NCBI RefSeq assembly: GCF_036588685.1
Contig: NC_086386.1
Span: 22,712,931 to 22,776,930, forward strand
DNA length: 64,000 nt
Reading direction: 5' to 3'
Source of the DNA: Mytilus trossulus
Lineage: Eukaryota; Mollusca; Bivalvia; Mytilida; Mytilidae
Part shown: positions 44,524-56,550 of the stretch, piece after piece
How the letters are laid out: the number at the start of each line of letters is the position of its first letter
Position numbering within the stretch: position 1 is the stretch's first letter
The notes under the pieces: model-generated
Databases searched by the model: none
The model's input: the letters and a program-made list of their open reading frames with translations, nothing else
What the model was told of the DNA's origin: nothing
Program-made: the position numbers and the translations under genes

Positions 44524-47500
44524 GTAACTATTTTGATTATCATACATTGTTTTTCTGTTAATAAATAAAGTGTTACCACCATAGAAACACGATATTGTGG
44601 AACATATTAAAACATAGTTGTTTGTGAAATAGCAGGTTGAGAGGATAAAACAATAGGGATAATCATGACAAAATATTGTGAAGAAAACATTTTTAGGGCA
44701 ATTACAATTTTTCAGCTGGACTTACCGGTTTTCATGCATGTAGATAGATAAACGATGTGAAATAATTGCTATACTTCTTATGAAAATGTTATACCTGACA
44801 AAATTATTAAAATGAGCCTGGATTTAAATTTGCATCGGATCGGATGTATACTCGTTCTATAACTTTAACCTGATAACTATCTTTTTGGAAGTAAAGTATG
44901 CCAAAATTTGCATATTATTTTATTAAATTTGATTGAAAATAACAAGCCAGTGTTTTATCATCCAAAAAGCTTGTAGTATAAACAAACACTTGTAACTTTG
45001 ATTTGAACATTCCTAATAAGTTTTATGAAGACGAAACGCGCTTCTGACATGCATAATCTAAATCTGGTATCTTTAACGATTTAATTCACAACGTTTTACT
45101 GTCTGTCACGTAAACTGTTGAACTTTTGTTTTGATTGACTATGCTGATGTTGTGTAATTCAAGTAAGCAAATTAGGAAAATAGATTGTTCTTTCATAACT
45201 TATTATGTTGATGGTTGACATCTACATAAAGGATCGACGTTCATATCTTCATGAAATATTAGAACATGAAATATTTTCCTTTAAAATGAAATATAAATTA
45301 CAAGGTGTTTATTTCAATGTATACACAAAACATAGTTCGTACAATACTACTTCCTTGAAAACAATGGGGCTGCATTCCTCCCTAAATGGGGAAATATACC
45401 ATTTTAATCTTTGAACGCACCAAAAGATCTTAGTGTTGTGAAACCTGTTACCTCAAATCCTAGATTTCTTCACTGAAAATGAACTTGATTTTACAGAAAT
45501 TTACCATAAAAACCAAAATAAATTTGAAGACTAACATAAAAACCACAATAAATATGAAGACTCTATAATTACATTTGTCATCTTCTTACAAAACTTATTT
45601 CCAGAATTGAAGAATGCCTTGCATGCCAATGTTTATGGAGAACACATTGCCGTGAAGACAGTTGTGACTCATCTTAATGCTCATTTTAAAAATGAAAATC
45701 CGTCAAAAGCCTTGGCGTTCTCCTTCCATGGCGGACCAGGAACAGGAAAGACCTTGATAACCAACATATTAGTGAATCATTTGTACAAAAAAGGCTTTCA
45801 AAGTCAGTTTGTTCATATGGTTATAGCTACTAGAGATTTTCCTCACAACCAGACTTCATATCGAGATAAGGTGGAGTACAATTGATTGTATTTTTCAATT
45901 AAACTAAATCGGCTCAATTTGTGATAAGATGGTCATAAAAGAGGGACGAAAGATACCAAAGGGACAGTCAAACTCGTAAATCTAAAACAAACTGACAACG
46001 CCATGGCTAAAAATGAAAAAGACAAAGAGAAAAACAATAGTACACATGACACAACATAGAAAACTAAAGAAAAAACAACACGAACCCCACCAAAAACTAG
46101 GGGTGGTCTCAGGTGCTCCGGAAGGGTAAGCAGATCCTGCTGCATATGCGGCACCCGTCGTGTTGCATATGTGATTACAAATCCGGTAAATAGTCTAATA
46201 CGGTAGGTCAAATTCATGAAAGGGAAGGGGATTGTAGTTCCGACGTAAGGAACATATCCGATATCATTTGTGAAACGGTTATTCCATAACGGTCAACCAA
46301 CTCGTGATGGCGTCCGTAAAATTTTCGAAGGGATGATTTCAACTTCACCATTTGGAACTCTTGGTTTAATAGCTTCTTTGTGAGCAGTAACCCTCTATCA
46401 AGAAAATCATGATAGGAAATGCAAGCACGGGAATATCGTATCAATTGGGAGATATATACCCCGTATACAGGTGCTGCTGGAATGTTGCTGGAATATTTCA
46501 TAATATGCATATAGTATAAAATATATTTCGTTTTAAACTAGTTTTCTTTTTATCCACTATGACGACGATAAAATATAGAAACAAACATCAAGGATGTAGT
46601 TCTTCTGCACAAATGGATATCACATCATAATGTCACCACAATGGTGTTATAAAGCGCATAGATTAAGGAAATGATCAATATAAACTACTTGATTCTTTGG
46701 ATAACATTTTTATTAAAGGTTGTCAATTAAATACCTTAGTCAAATCTTAAAATTTCATTTTATTGGTACTTACATTAATTTTGTTTTCAAACAAAAAAAA
46801 ATATTAATATGTTTGATATGTTGAATGTGTTCTGCGTGTTACAATATCATGACATTTGATGCGACTGTCATACAAGTTAAAGGTTGAGCTACCTATTAAA
46901 TTGTGTTTAATTCACAATTTTCTACCTCAAAAAATGCCTGTACCAAGCCAGGAGTATGGCGGTTGTTATTTTTTTGTTTGATGTGTTTGAGCTTTTGATT
47001 TGGCCATTTGATTAGTATCTTTTGGTTTTGAATTTCTTCGGAGTTTAGTAATTTTTGTGATTTTTCTCTTTTGAATTGAGAGACAATGATTTATCAAAAA
47101 GTTTTGCTTGGCTTTCAGATTACAGTTACTGCAGTACTTTTATGTAAGCTGGTTGTGTGCCGCGTACTAATTTTTATAGGACGATCAATTGTTATTGGTT
47201 TTTAGTATGTGTACATATCTTGTGCTTTCCTCCATCGTCCCAGGTTAGGGAAGAATTTGGCACAAGTAATTAATCAGGCAAACATGTTTTACCCTGCCAC
47301 ATTATGTATGTGAATGTCCAGGGTCAGTGACTTGTAATTCAGTGGTGGTCGTTTAACATTGTATATATCATATTTACTTTCCTTTTATTTTTTGTACTTG
47401 AATCATGCTAATAACTGATTTTCTATTTTGAATTGTTTTATAACTGTGATATTTTAGCTTGTATAGTTTACTATGCAATATGAGTATTCACGGCGTTGAA

Positions 47501-50500
47501 GGCGACTTGGAAACCTATATGTGTTAACCTCTATGTCATTTTGTCTCCGGTAGAGATGTTCCCATTTGCAATCATACCACGTCGTCTGATTATTAGCTCA
47601 AAAGGACCAGAAGGGCCCAATGCGAGCTTATGTCATCACATGGCGTCCGTCGTCGTCTGTCGTCGTAAATTATTTCTGTAACTACTAGGCCAAATACATT
47701 CAAATTTTAACTAAATGTTCCGTATAGTATCTGGTTTATAAATTGTATTCGCAGTTTTGGTCCATCGACAACAATTTTAGAGCAAATCTGACAAGAGAAA
47801 ATTGTTCAATAGTTCAAGATCTATTAGCCCTGAGGTTTTCAGACGAATCGAACAACCTATTGGTGGGTTGCTGCCACTAAATTTGTAGTTTTAAGGATTT
47901 TTTGCTGTTTTTTTTGTTATTATCTTGGATATTATTATGGATAGATATAAACCGCAAACAGCAATGATATTCAACAAAGAAAGATCTACAAAAAAGTGTT
48001 ATGACCAAAATTGTCAATTGATCCCTGAAAGACAATTTTACAATATTTGTTCATCAAGTTTGTTTACATTTTAAAATATTCTCCTCTGAAACTTTGTGAC
48101 TAATAATACTTAACTTTAAATGAATGTTTCTTCAAGAATCTAGGTTATGAATTGTATCTGCTTTTTTTAACCATTAACAAACATTGCCGCCATGGCTAAA
48201 AGTAGAACATCAGGGTCAAATGCAGTTTTTGGCTTATACCTCAGAAACTAAAGCATTTAGGGCAAATCGGACATATGGGTAACAATGTCAAAAAGGTAAA
48301 AATCAATCAGCCTTCCAATTTTCAGACACATCCAAAAGCTATTGTTGGGTTGTTGTCACTTAATGGTTTATTTTAAGGAAATTTTACAGTTTTGGTTATT
48401 ATCTTGAATATTATTGAAGATAAAGATAAACTGTAAACAGCAAAAATGTTCAGCAAAGTAAGATCCACGAAAAACATTTATGACCAAAATTGTCAATTGA
48501 ATCCATGAGGAGTTATTGCCTTTAATTACAATTAAACACAAGTTGTTTATGATTTTTTTTTATTTTTAAAAATCTTCTCAAAAGAATCTAGTATAAACTT
48601 TGTATTTTATTCCCATATACGTCAAGAAACATAGGCACTTGTAATATGGCTAAAATGAAACATATGGGTAAAACGCATTTATTTGATTTTGAAGAAAATA
48701 TCACAGATACAATGAACATTTAAATGGCATTTTTAAGCCACTCATTAATATATATTGAAAAGCAAAAGTAATCATTGATGAAAGATTTCAAGCAAAAAAT
48801 AACAGGTCATCGATTTAGACTCTTGAGGGCCCCTTGTTATATTACACCCTTGTATATCAAAATAGAACGTTTGATTGTTTTGCAGATGAAACTTAGAAAA
48901 TTAATAGAAGACAAAACAAAACAATGCGGGCAATCAATCTTTATATTTGACGAAGCGGATAAACTATCACCTGATCTTTTAAATATATTGAAACCATATC
49001 TGGATCACCACGAGCACATTGACAACATCGTTTATAAAAAAGCCATCTTCATTTTCTTAAGGTAATTTATTTTATACATTTTGTAGCACATGCAGTGAAC
49101 AATTCAGTATGATGTTGATTTATGCAGTCAAATAAAATCCATTGAACAGTCTGCATATAGAGTTAATATAACAATGTGTCACAGATCTGAATTTACCACA
49201 GAATATGAAATTGAAAATGACTGAACAAACAAATACTAAATTATTCATTGTTCAGATCACAATGTATATGTAGTGAGAAATTTTTTATCAAGAGAATTCC
49301 TTTCGGGATGGCATTGGTTTTTTAAAATACACATTATACTTCATTAAAGTATATCGTCTGTCCTGCTGCACGAATTACAGCGGTTTCAGCGTCTCAATTT
49401 TATAATTATCGTTTTCAATATGCATTCACTGCGTATATATTTTCTATAGATAGTTTATACATGAAACGATGTAAACAAACTTACGCTTACCACGTTTAAA
49501 CATAAAAGATGGACGAATCATTTTGTAAATAATTTTTTGCACACTACCTGAGATCTCCTTCGGTTTTTCGTTAGATTCTTGGTGCTCATTTGATTGGGTT
49601 TCTATAAACCTCATTTTGTGTGTCGCTGCTCTTCCTCCCACAATATATTGATCATCATGCCTCTGTGTCTTATAGGTACCTTACATAGTTGCATTTATCA
49701 TCCATTCTTATGATGGGTTATTTTGGGAGAAAAACGAAAAAATGGTGAAAATTGGCATGTATAATGCTGATACATGTACAATTCAGGATATACCTGGTTT
49801 CTATGAAGTTAAACTTAAGGTAAAATATTTAGAAAGCTGTGAAAATTGCAAAATTTGGTTGAACAGATAGGGGTTTTTAATTGGTGGTCTGACACCAAAA
49901 GGCGTCCGGATATTCATTCCGTCATCAAACCGACTTTTATATCAGACATGATTACCGGTTTTAACTAAAATATGGTTCTACTTTCACTTCCGGCTCTTAA
50001 TTGACATAGGTTCTGATTTCACACACGCTGATGGGTACTGTTGGTTTTAACATTGAAATCCAATCGTATGATAGATAACAAAAATTAAAAATAAATAAGC
50101 CAATCAGAGTGTGTGCATATCGTAGTTTTTAGATCGTTAGAACCACTACTATTATACCTCGGTTTTAACTAGCACAAAGTACTCGGATGGGGAGAGGACA
50201 ATTATGTTTTGCGTTTCTCTGCATGTTCTGAATAATATGAATAAAGTACAAGTCTATAATATATATAGACACTCTATATAACATAACAGTGATCGTCATG
50301 GAGAATAAACTTAGAATAAATAGTGAATAAAAAATTAAATACACTTTAATATTTATAATATTATGGATACGTATGTTCATAGTAGAGACATATAATGAAT
50401 TACAAAAAGGGGCTTAACAATATTTTCCCGTCTCCATGTACCTATAGGACTTTTGATATCATTTTTGAAATTCCCCAGACATTAAATTTTTCTTGCAAAA

Positions 50501-53305
50501 ATTCTTCCTGAAAGCGATATAATTCTTTCAAACTAAGCTTAACATGCCCGCGATTTCGCATTGAAGTCAAACAAGATTTCTGGTTTTAAACTTGCACATA
50601 AATTTCATAAGAGTAAATAGCAAATACACTTTATTTATAGGATACGTATGTTCATAGTATATAGAAACGCGAAAATAATCGAACTTAACAGAAAAAAACG
50701 GACTGTAGAAACAAGGGAAAGGGCTGAAACTGTTTCGAAGTACCTATGATATTTTTATACCTTTTCTGAAATTCTCCAGTAATGAACTCTTTTACTGAAA
50801 TTCTCCAGACACAAAATCTTTTACAAAATTTCTCCCTACAATAGTATAAATACTTTCAACCAAGATCTAAATTTCCGCGACTTCACGGGTGTGTTTTGTC
50901 TATTCTGAATATAGGTTGTGGCTTATAATTGTAATCATGTCAAAACGCAAGACATTCTATGACTTTTTATTTTAGCAACACAGCTGGTCCAATGTTGACC
51001 AAACACATGATTGATTTCTGGCGTGATGGCAAGACTCGGGATGAAATTAATTTAAAGGATTTGGAAAATATAATTGCTGCCTCTGCAATTAATTCTAAAG
51101 AAAGTGAGTATACCTTAATTTGTCTTTGAAGCATCCTTCATTTAAATAAATAAATAACTGATATAATTACTTCAATTCGCACCCCAGTATGTACACCTAC
51201 ATAATTAATATATAAAAACTGTTCGCCTGTTATCTTGCCTCCATCGTGTGATCGTTGATCAATAGGTCATGAAGGTGGCAGGGTAGTATTTGCATTCCAG
51301 AATTTATGTTGCTCTTTTGTGTACTCTACTTAGGTAAATGTATCTAAGTAATTCAAATAACTGTGACTGTAGAATTTTTTGCAGTGTTAGAAAGTGTTGA
51401 AAATTCTTAAAAGGCTATCATTATCCCGTATAGGCCAGGAAATGTACCGTGCCACCTGAACAGGTCAACTAGCATTTAGAGATCTAGAGTCAAAGCGGTT
51501 CACGAATGTATTTTTTTCCGGAAATCAATTTCTGAAGTAATCTGTATGTACACAATATTAATATAGAATGTAAATATAACCATTTATTATTATTATTAGT
51601 TTACTGAACAATCTCCCTGTTTGTTCAGTAAAACTTACACTACAGGGATGCCCTGTCAAATATTGTAGACATGGTATCCATTATAACAGCAATAGTTCAA
51701 TCACTCAGATTTAAGAGAGAGAAAAAAACACAAAAAAACACAAAAAAACAACCTTAATTTGTAACATAAAGAAGGACACATTTGTGTTTTCTTTTTTTTG
51801 CTTCGATTGTAAGCAGGTGCCGATGTTGGGTTTTTTTTTAAACTGTTGAACTCAACATAATAGTATCCGCTTTATACAGTAAGTTAACCATTGTTTACAG
51901 TTGAGAAATTAATATAACGATTACTTTATCAAATATGGAACTGACTGTGTACTAGAGATCTTATTATCCGTATTATTACATGGAACGTTTAGAAATGATT
52001 CTGCAAAATGTATTCTTAATTCAAAACGAGCTAGTCAAAATATCCTTGATTATTATTTTCATCAGTATATTTTGTTTCTGTTATTCAATCCAAACATAAG
52101 TGAAGATTGCTGCAAAGCTGCAATGAATATTAACGGTACTACATTTTGTCGATGTCTAATATTTTGGCATTGCACAAGAATAAATATGTGATCTAGATCT
52201 GATTGTATTGACGCCTAGCTTTACATTTAATCCATCGAACGTGTACTGATTGATACTATTCTTTAATTAATGTTACTAGTGTTTATTGATTTGCGCTGCG
52301 AGTTCTTTAAGTAAGGTACTTAATGTCTTAAGTTTGTTATGTGTAAGTGTGTGGATCTGGTATATCAACCTTTTTTCTTAATATTCCTTTAGTTTTTATG
52401 TTCTTATGTTGTGCTGCGAATAAACTCATCATGGATGCCAGGACTAATTTTAGTATATATACGCCAGACGTGCGTTTCGTCTAAAAAAAAGACTCATAAG
52501 TGACGCTCGAATAAACCAAAAAGTTAAAAAGGCAAAATAAAGTACGAAGTTGAACACTCATCTATATTCAACGGAGGTTTCAGCGCACACAAACATATTG
52601 AACCCCTCCCCCCCCCCCCCCCGTCAAAAACCTTTAACATACCATAGACCATTAGTTTTATCGTCCGAATTGTCTTGCATTTGTGATGTCGGAGCCTTTA
52701 ACAGTTAGCTAGGAGTTATTGTTGAAGGGCAAATAATGACCCATAATTGTTTAATGTTACGTACGCCATTGTGTATATGTAGTGGATACTTGTCTCATTT
52801 ATTAATTATATCACATCTTTTGATGTATATAGTTATATAAATGTGTTAGTGTATTTAGTCTGTTTTGTTTGTGTGCGTCCATTTCGAATTGAATAACAAT
52901 TGAAGATAAATCATTGTCTTTATCTTTAATTTCGATTTGATTAATACCCTTTATTCTTTAATTGAACTATGGTTCGTTAGCAAATTCTACACGTTTAAAG
53001 TATTTCAAATAATTCAATGCGTCATTTTTCTTTCAGGTGGATATTACAAAAGTGATCTTTTATCCCATTATCTTATCACAGCATTTATCCCATTTCTACC
53101 TATTGAAAAAGAGCATGTGGTTCGTTGCATAAAGCATCACCTAGTAGCGAAAGGGCATAAAAACACTTCGATTAATACAATTGAAGAAATTGCTCAGCAA
53201 CTTCAGTTTTATCCAAATGAAACAGTTCAAATGTTCTCAGCGACAGGTTGCAAAAGGGTAGAAGAGAAAGTTGATTATGTAATGGGAGAAAAAGATCAAA
53301 GCTGA
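44349..53305 (+). CDS. Torsin copy C (divergent torsin), 5 exons
   Basis: Joining 44349-44523, 45605-45870, 48886-49061, 50976-51103 and 53037-53305 gives an unbroken 337-aa protein with gt-ag introns. Exons 2-5 are identical in length to copy A. The N-terminus has a hydrophobic stretch at about residues 18-36 with no obvious cleavage site, so it may act as a signal anchor; the EPIS segment and CX4CC cluster of copy A are absent. Walker A is GGPGTGKT (101-108), the general AAA+ form rather than the torsin Asn form; Walker B is IFIFDE (165-170). Sensor-1 Asn 207 and GCK (319-321) are kept. The catalytic set is complete, so it is likely an active ER ATPase with altered nucleotide handling. AATAAA at 53486-53491 is a candidate poly(A) signal. 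Confidence 0.92.
45012..45056 (+). ncRNA. Hammerhead ribozyme relic
   Basis: agacgaaacgcgcttctgac retains the GAAA/stem III part. The catalytic CTGATGA is mutated to CTAATAA and stem II is disrupted. Confidence 0.5.
45605..45870 (+). CDS. Torsin C exon 2 (P-loop exon)
   Basis: 266 nt, tttccag|aattga to GATAAG|gtggag. It contains GGPGTGKT. The open frame continues a few codons past the donor and has an internal Met start, so naive ORF limits are wrong at both ends. Confidence 0.92.
45930..46512 (-). pseudogene. Penelope-2 fragment in torsin C intron 2
   Basis: Reading the minus strand: SSNIPAAPVYGVYISQLIRY through MISDMFLTS, a stop, then the family tail to the terminus at 45931 (aaaagagggacgaaagatac on plus). 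Two adjacent frames cover the RT end and tail. Confidence 0.82.
46513..46930. other. Torsin C intron 2, no feature recognised
   Basis: AT-rich intronic DNA. Confidence 0.4.
46935..47070 (+). repeat. 'ctgtaccaag' repeat copy
   Basis: cctgtaccaagccaggagta ... tttgatgtgtttgagctttt; see 29155. Confidence 0.6.
47460..47585 (+). repeat. Diverged copy of the 'gtctcattggcaatcataccac' family
   Basis: gttgaaggcgacttggaaac..cctat..tgttaac..tgtcattttgtctcc..gtag..ttgcaatcataccac. Confidence 0.55.
47590..48740 (-). repeat. Old copy of the 'gctcacct' element
   Basis: Modules in the order of 34965-36045 (gtccgtcgtcg, gggttgctgcc, agatataaaccgcaaacagc, accaaaattgtcaattga), again in two rounds, heavily diverged. 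Occupies torsin C intron 2. Confidence 0.6.
48886..49061 (+). CDS. Torsin C exon 3 (Walker B exon)
   Basis: 176 nt, ttgcag|atgaaa to TTA AG|gtaatt; SIFIFDEADKLSP. The Met at its first codon is internal to the protein; upstream open sequence is intron. Confidence 0.93.
49062..50975. other. Torsin C intron 3
   Basis: No recognisable repeat or gene; AT-rich. The 71- and 65-codon minus-strand frames here are incidental. Confidence 0.4.
50976..51103 (+). CDS. Torsin C exon 4 (sensor 1 exon)
   Basis: 128 nt, ttttag|caacac to GAA A|gtgagt; SNTAGPMLTKHMIDFW. Not visible to an ORF search with a 60-codon cutoff. Confidence 0.9.
51104..52429. other. Torsin C intron 4, 5' part
   Basis: No gene. An A-rich run with repeated caaaaaaaca units lies at 51718-51752. 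Confidence 0.4.
52430..52560 (-). repeat. Hammerhead-bearing repeat with inactivated core
   Basis: Minus-strand ribozyme at 52461-52506: stem I CGTCA/TGGCG, GAAA, ACGCACGTC and stem II are all kept, but CTGATGA is CTTATGA; loss of the conserved core G should abolish cleavage. Flanks match the copy at 4545-4700. Confidence 0.7.
52603..52818 (+). repeat. Poly(C) run followed by a 'caatcataccac'-family relic
   Basis: A run of C interrupted by a single t (about 52603-52622), then a diverged copy (ttgaagggcaaataatgacc ... gatacttgtctcatttatta) of the 25620 family. Confidence 0.5.
53037..53305 (+). CDS. Torsin C exon 5 (C-terminal lid, sensor 2)
   Basis: 269 nt, tttcag|gtggat to TGA at 53303-53305; FIPFLPIEKEHVVRCIKHHL and TGCKRVEEK. 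The apparent ORF start upstream is intron. Confidence 0.93.
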
Positions 53306-53485
53306 ATATGAGTGAAAACATGATACAAACAACTGTCCATGTTTTTTCTTTCGTTATAGACTACTACTTGCTCGAAAAATTAGCTTATCTTTAGAAAGAC
53401 TTTAAAGTGTGAGGAATATTATCTATTTCAAATCTATACATATTCATTTGTCTTAATAACGTGAGAGCTTCTGTTTTTAGAATTT

Positions 53486-53491
53486 AATAAA
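53486..53491 (+). promoter_or_regulatory. Candidate poly(A) signal of torsin C
   Basis: AATAAA about 180 nt after the torsin C stop codon. Confidence 0.5.
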
Positions 53492-53559
53492 TCTGTTATG
53501 TTACAGCATATCTTTCTTTTAAATATATTTATAAAACATTGAGAAAACAAAAAATGTCC

Positions 53560-53670
53560 ATAGTACACGGATGAAGACTTCAACTTCAACAAAAACTATC
53601 TTGACGAGACGGACGGGCAAACGGACGAACGAACGGACGTACGAACGGACAAACAAGAGGGGGCATAATT
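53560..53670 (-). repeat. Fragment of the 24290 repeat family
   Basis: catagtacacggatgaagac through gacggacgggcaaacggacg, reverse orientation. Confidence 0.55.
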
Positions 53671-53964
53671 GTTACCAAAAAAAACTAAGTAGCTACAATT
53701 TCAGCTAAACAGGGAACTCATCAATTCATTCGTTTAAAAAGGGGTTATAGACTTTCAAAAATTAGAATAAAACAAGGACAGAATTAACGAACATAAAAAA
53801 ATCCGTCAAAATGATGTGTTCATAGTTATTGGTCGCTTATGTAAACTGTTAGCCTCACCAACTTATAAGTCTTTGCTTTGTATAAAATTCTAATAGACGA
53901 TACAAATGATCATTTATATAGTTGTTTTATTCTATCGATGAATTAACCATCTGGGTACCAATTC

Positions 53965-54090
53965 TGGAATATGACAGTTATTATCGATTTGTTTGATGTG
54001 TATGATGTTTTGATGTTGTCATTTCATTAGGGACTTTCCGTTTTGAATTTTCCTCGGCGTTCGGTATTGTTGTGATTTTACTTTTTATTG
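53965..54090 (+). repeat. 'ctgtaccaag' repeat copy
   Basis: tctggaatatgacagttatt ... tgaattttcctcggcgttcg; see 29155. Confidence 0.55.
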
Positions 54091-55263
54091 AAGTAATTTC
54101 ATAAGTTTAAAGTTGAATAAGCAGTAAATACTTGTGAAATTCTTCAGCCATATTCAATAGTACTTGTCACTAAAGGAACAAGATTTAAAGGTGTAATACT
54201 ACCAAAACATAGTATATAACTTCTGAATTAATATGAAAAGAGAGTAAACAAAATTCTCTTACATTTGTCAGTTTTAAGATATTTAACTCTATAAACCAAT
54301 TTTACATTAAAACAAAATGACAAACGGCATAGAAATTAAAGAAACAACACACAAGCCTTCATGTAGGATATTCATGTCCCAAACCAGTTGGTATTCAAGA
54401 GCTGCAGCTGCTAATCAGACTTTGTAAAATGTCACCAGTGTTTGAGAAGAAAGTCGATAAACCAATAAAATTGAGAATGGAAATGGGGAATGTGTCAAAG
54501 AGACAACAACCCGACCAAAATAAAAAAAACACAACAGCAGAAGGTCACCAACAGGTCTTCAATGTAGCGAGAAATTCCCAAACCGGAGGCGTCCTTCAGC
54601 TGGCCCCTAAACAAATATATACTAGTTCAGTGATAATGAACGCCATACTAATTTCCAAATTGTACACAAGAAACTAAAATTTAAATAATACAAGACTAAC
54701 AAAGGCCAGAGGCTCCTGACTTGGGACAGGCGCAAAAATGTGGCTGGGTTAAACATGTTTGTGAGATCTCAACCCTCCCCCTATACCTCTAACCAGTGTA
54801 GAAAAGTAAAAGCATAACAATACGCACATTAAAATTCAGTTCAAGAGAAGTCCGAGTCTGATGTCAGAAGATGTAACCAAAGAAAATAAACAAAATGACA
54901 ATAATACATAAATAACAACAGACTACTAGCAGTTAACTGACATGCCAGCTCCAGACTTCAATTAAACTGACTGAAAGATTATGATTTCATCATATGAACA
55001 TCAGGCACAATCCTTCCCGTAAGGGGTTTAGTATCATACCATCATAACATATATGAGAAGAACATAACCCGTGTCATGCCAACAACTGTTTTTAGAATAA
55101 ATGTGTTTAGTTCCGACGCAAAGACCTTATCAGTGACTCAATATTAACGCCAAAATATGCAATCTTTAATGACTTGACAACAGTATCGTAATTATATCCC
55201 TTCTTAATAAGTCTATTCAAAGGTTTTGTAAGTGTATGAGGTGAATACTGACACCTTTGTGCT

Positions 55264-56550
55264 TTATAAAGAATATTTCCATAAAAAAATTGGATGTGAA
55301 ATACCTGAACGTATAAAAAGTCTGCATGTTGAGCTATATTTACGAATGATGTCTTTATACCGATGATAAAATTTAGTAAATGTTTTGACTAGTTTGTGAT
55401 ATCGAAAACCCTGGTGTAATAATTTTTCAGTAATACATAAATTTCTCTCGTTAAAATCTAAAACATTGTTACATACACGAGCGAATCGTACAAGTTGAGA
55501 TATATAAACACCGTAAGATGGTGACAAGGGAACGTCACCATCTAAAAACGGATAATTAACGATAGGAAATGAAAAATCATCCCTTTTATCATAAATTTTA
55601 GTATTCAGCTTTCCGTTAGTGATATAGATATCAAGATCGAGGAAAGAGCAGTGGTCATTGTTAGTATTAGCTTTATTTAAAGTAAGTTCTCCAGGATAAA
55701 TTTCATTAATATACATACTGAAGTCGTCATTATTGATAGCCAAAATATCATCCAAATATCTAAAAGTATTATAAAATTTGTTTATCAGATGTTGTTTTGA
55801 TGGGTCTTTGCTTATTTTTGTCATAAATTGTAACTCGTAACAATACAAAAAGAGGTCCGCAATAAGTGGTGCACAGTTAGTCCCCATTGGAATTCCGATA
55901 ATCTGACGATATACGGAATCCCCAAAGCGAACAAAAATGTTATCTAGTAAAAATTCCAGGGCATATATAGTATCAAAGCATGTCCAATTAACATAGTTTT
56001 TTTGTTTATTGCTACTAAAAAATGACCTAAAAGAGTTTGAACATATATATTCACATTCTGATTTTTTGAATGCCCATTTAATTAGGTGTGTGAATTTTTT
56101 CTTAATGAGAATGTGAGGCAATGTGGTATACAGGGTAGAAAAATCAAAACTTTGAACAGATTCAAAATCACCAATATAAGCATGCAATTTATCAAGTACT
56201 TCCAACGAGTTCTTGACACTCCACAAGTAATTTATTCCACTATTTGCGAAGGCCTTATTTGAACAATTTATTATAAGGTTTTTAATTGTACCAAGTGTGC
56301 TGGTAAGAATAATAGACAATTTAGTAGTTGAACAATGGCTTGAAGACGAAATAAATCTATATTTGTAAGGGGTTTTGTGTAGCTTCGGAAGCCAATACAT
56401 AGTTGGGACTTTCATTGTATTTGGCTCTGCTTGTAAAGCGGTGGCTAAAAGTTTATGTTTGTTACAGATTTCGTTTTCTGAAAATGGAGTCAGTTGGAAT
56501 GTTGGTGAATTGGTGATTTCCTTTTTCAGAACCTCAATGTAAAATTTACG
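55264..56550 (-). pseudogene. Penelope-1 reverse transcriptase core
   Basis: From the TGA at 56551 the frame is open (FYIEVLKKEITN, KHKLLATAL, then Met at 56415) to the stop at 55264. Counting from that Met, residues 1-22 carry MYWLPKLHK, 90-100 motif A FDFSTLYTTLP, 174-188 motif B GIPMGTNCAPLIADL, and 220-223 the catalytic YLDD. The C-terminus has YDKRDDFSFPIVNYPFL and YGVYISQLVRFARVC, the stretch found in all Penelope fragments of this window. The catalytic residues are intact, but the reading frame is severed from its N-terminus. Confidence 0.88.

Noticed and set aside
52603..52622. Poly(C) run as a G-quadruplex signal on the minus strand
   Set aside because: A near-homopolymer next to an old repeat; length is likely unstable or an assembly effect, with no gene context.
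54480..54620. Open frame at 54429-54677 in the element tail
   Set aside because: The frame runs opposite to the Penelope sense, and similar frames appear in other tail copies at 5974 and 7461 only because the repeat is shared.
55103..55140. Possible extra hammerhead in the Penelope-1 tail (ctgataaggtctttgcgtcg on minus)
   Set aside because: The core would be CTGATAA with GGAA instead of CUGANGA/GAAA, and the 8.1 kb copy lacks even this; stems do not close.
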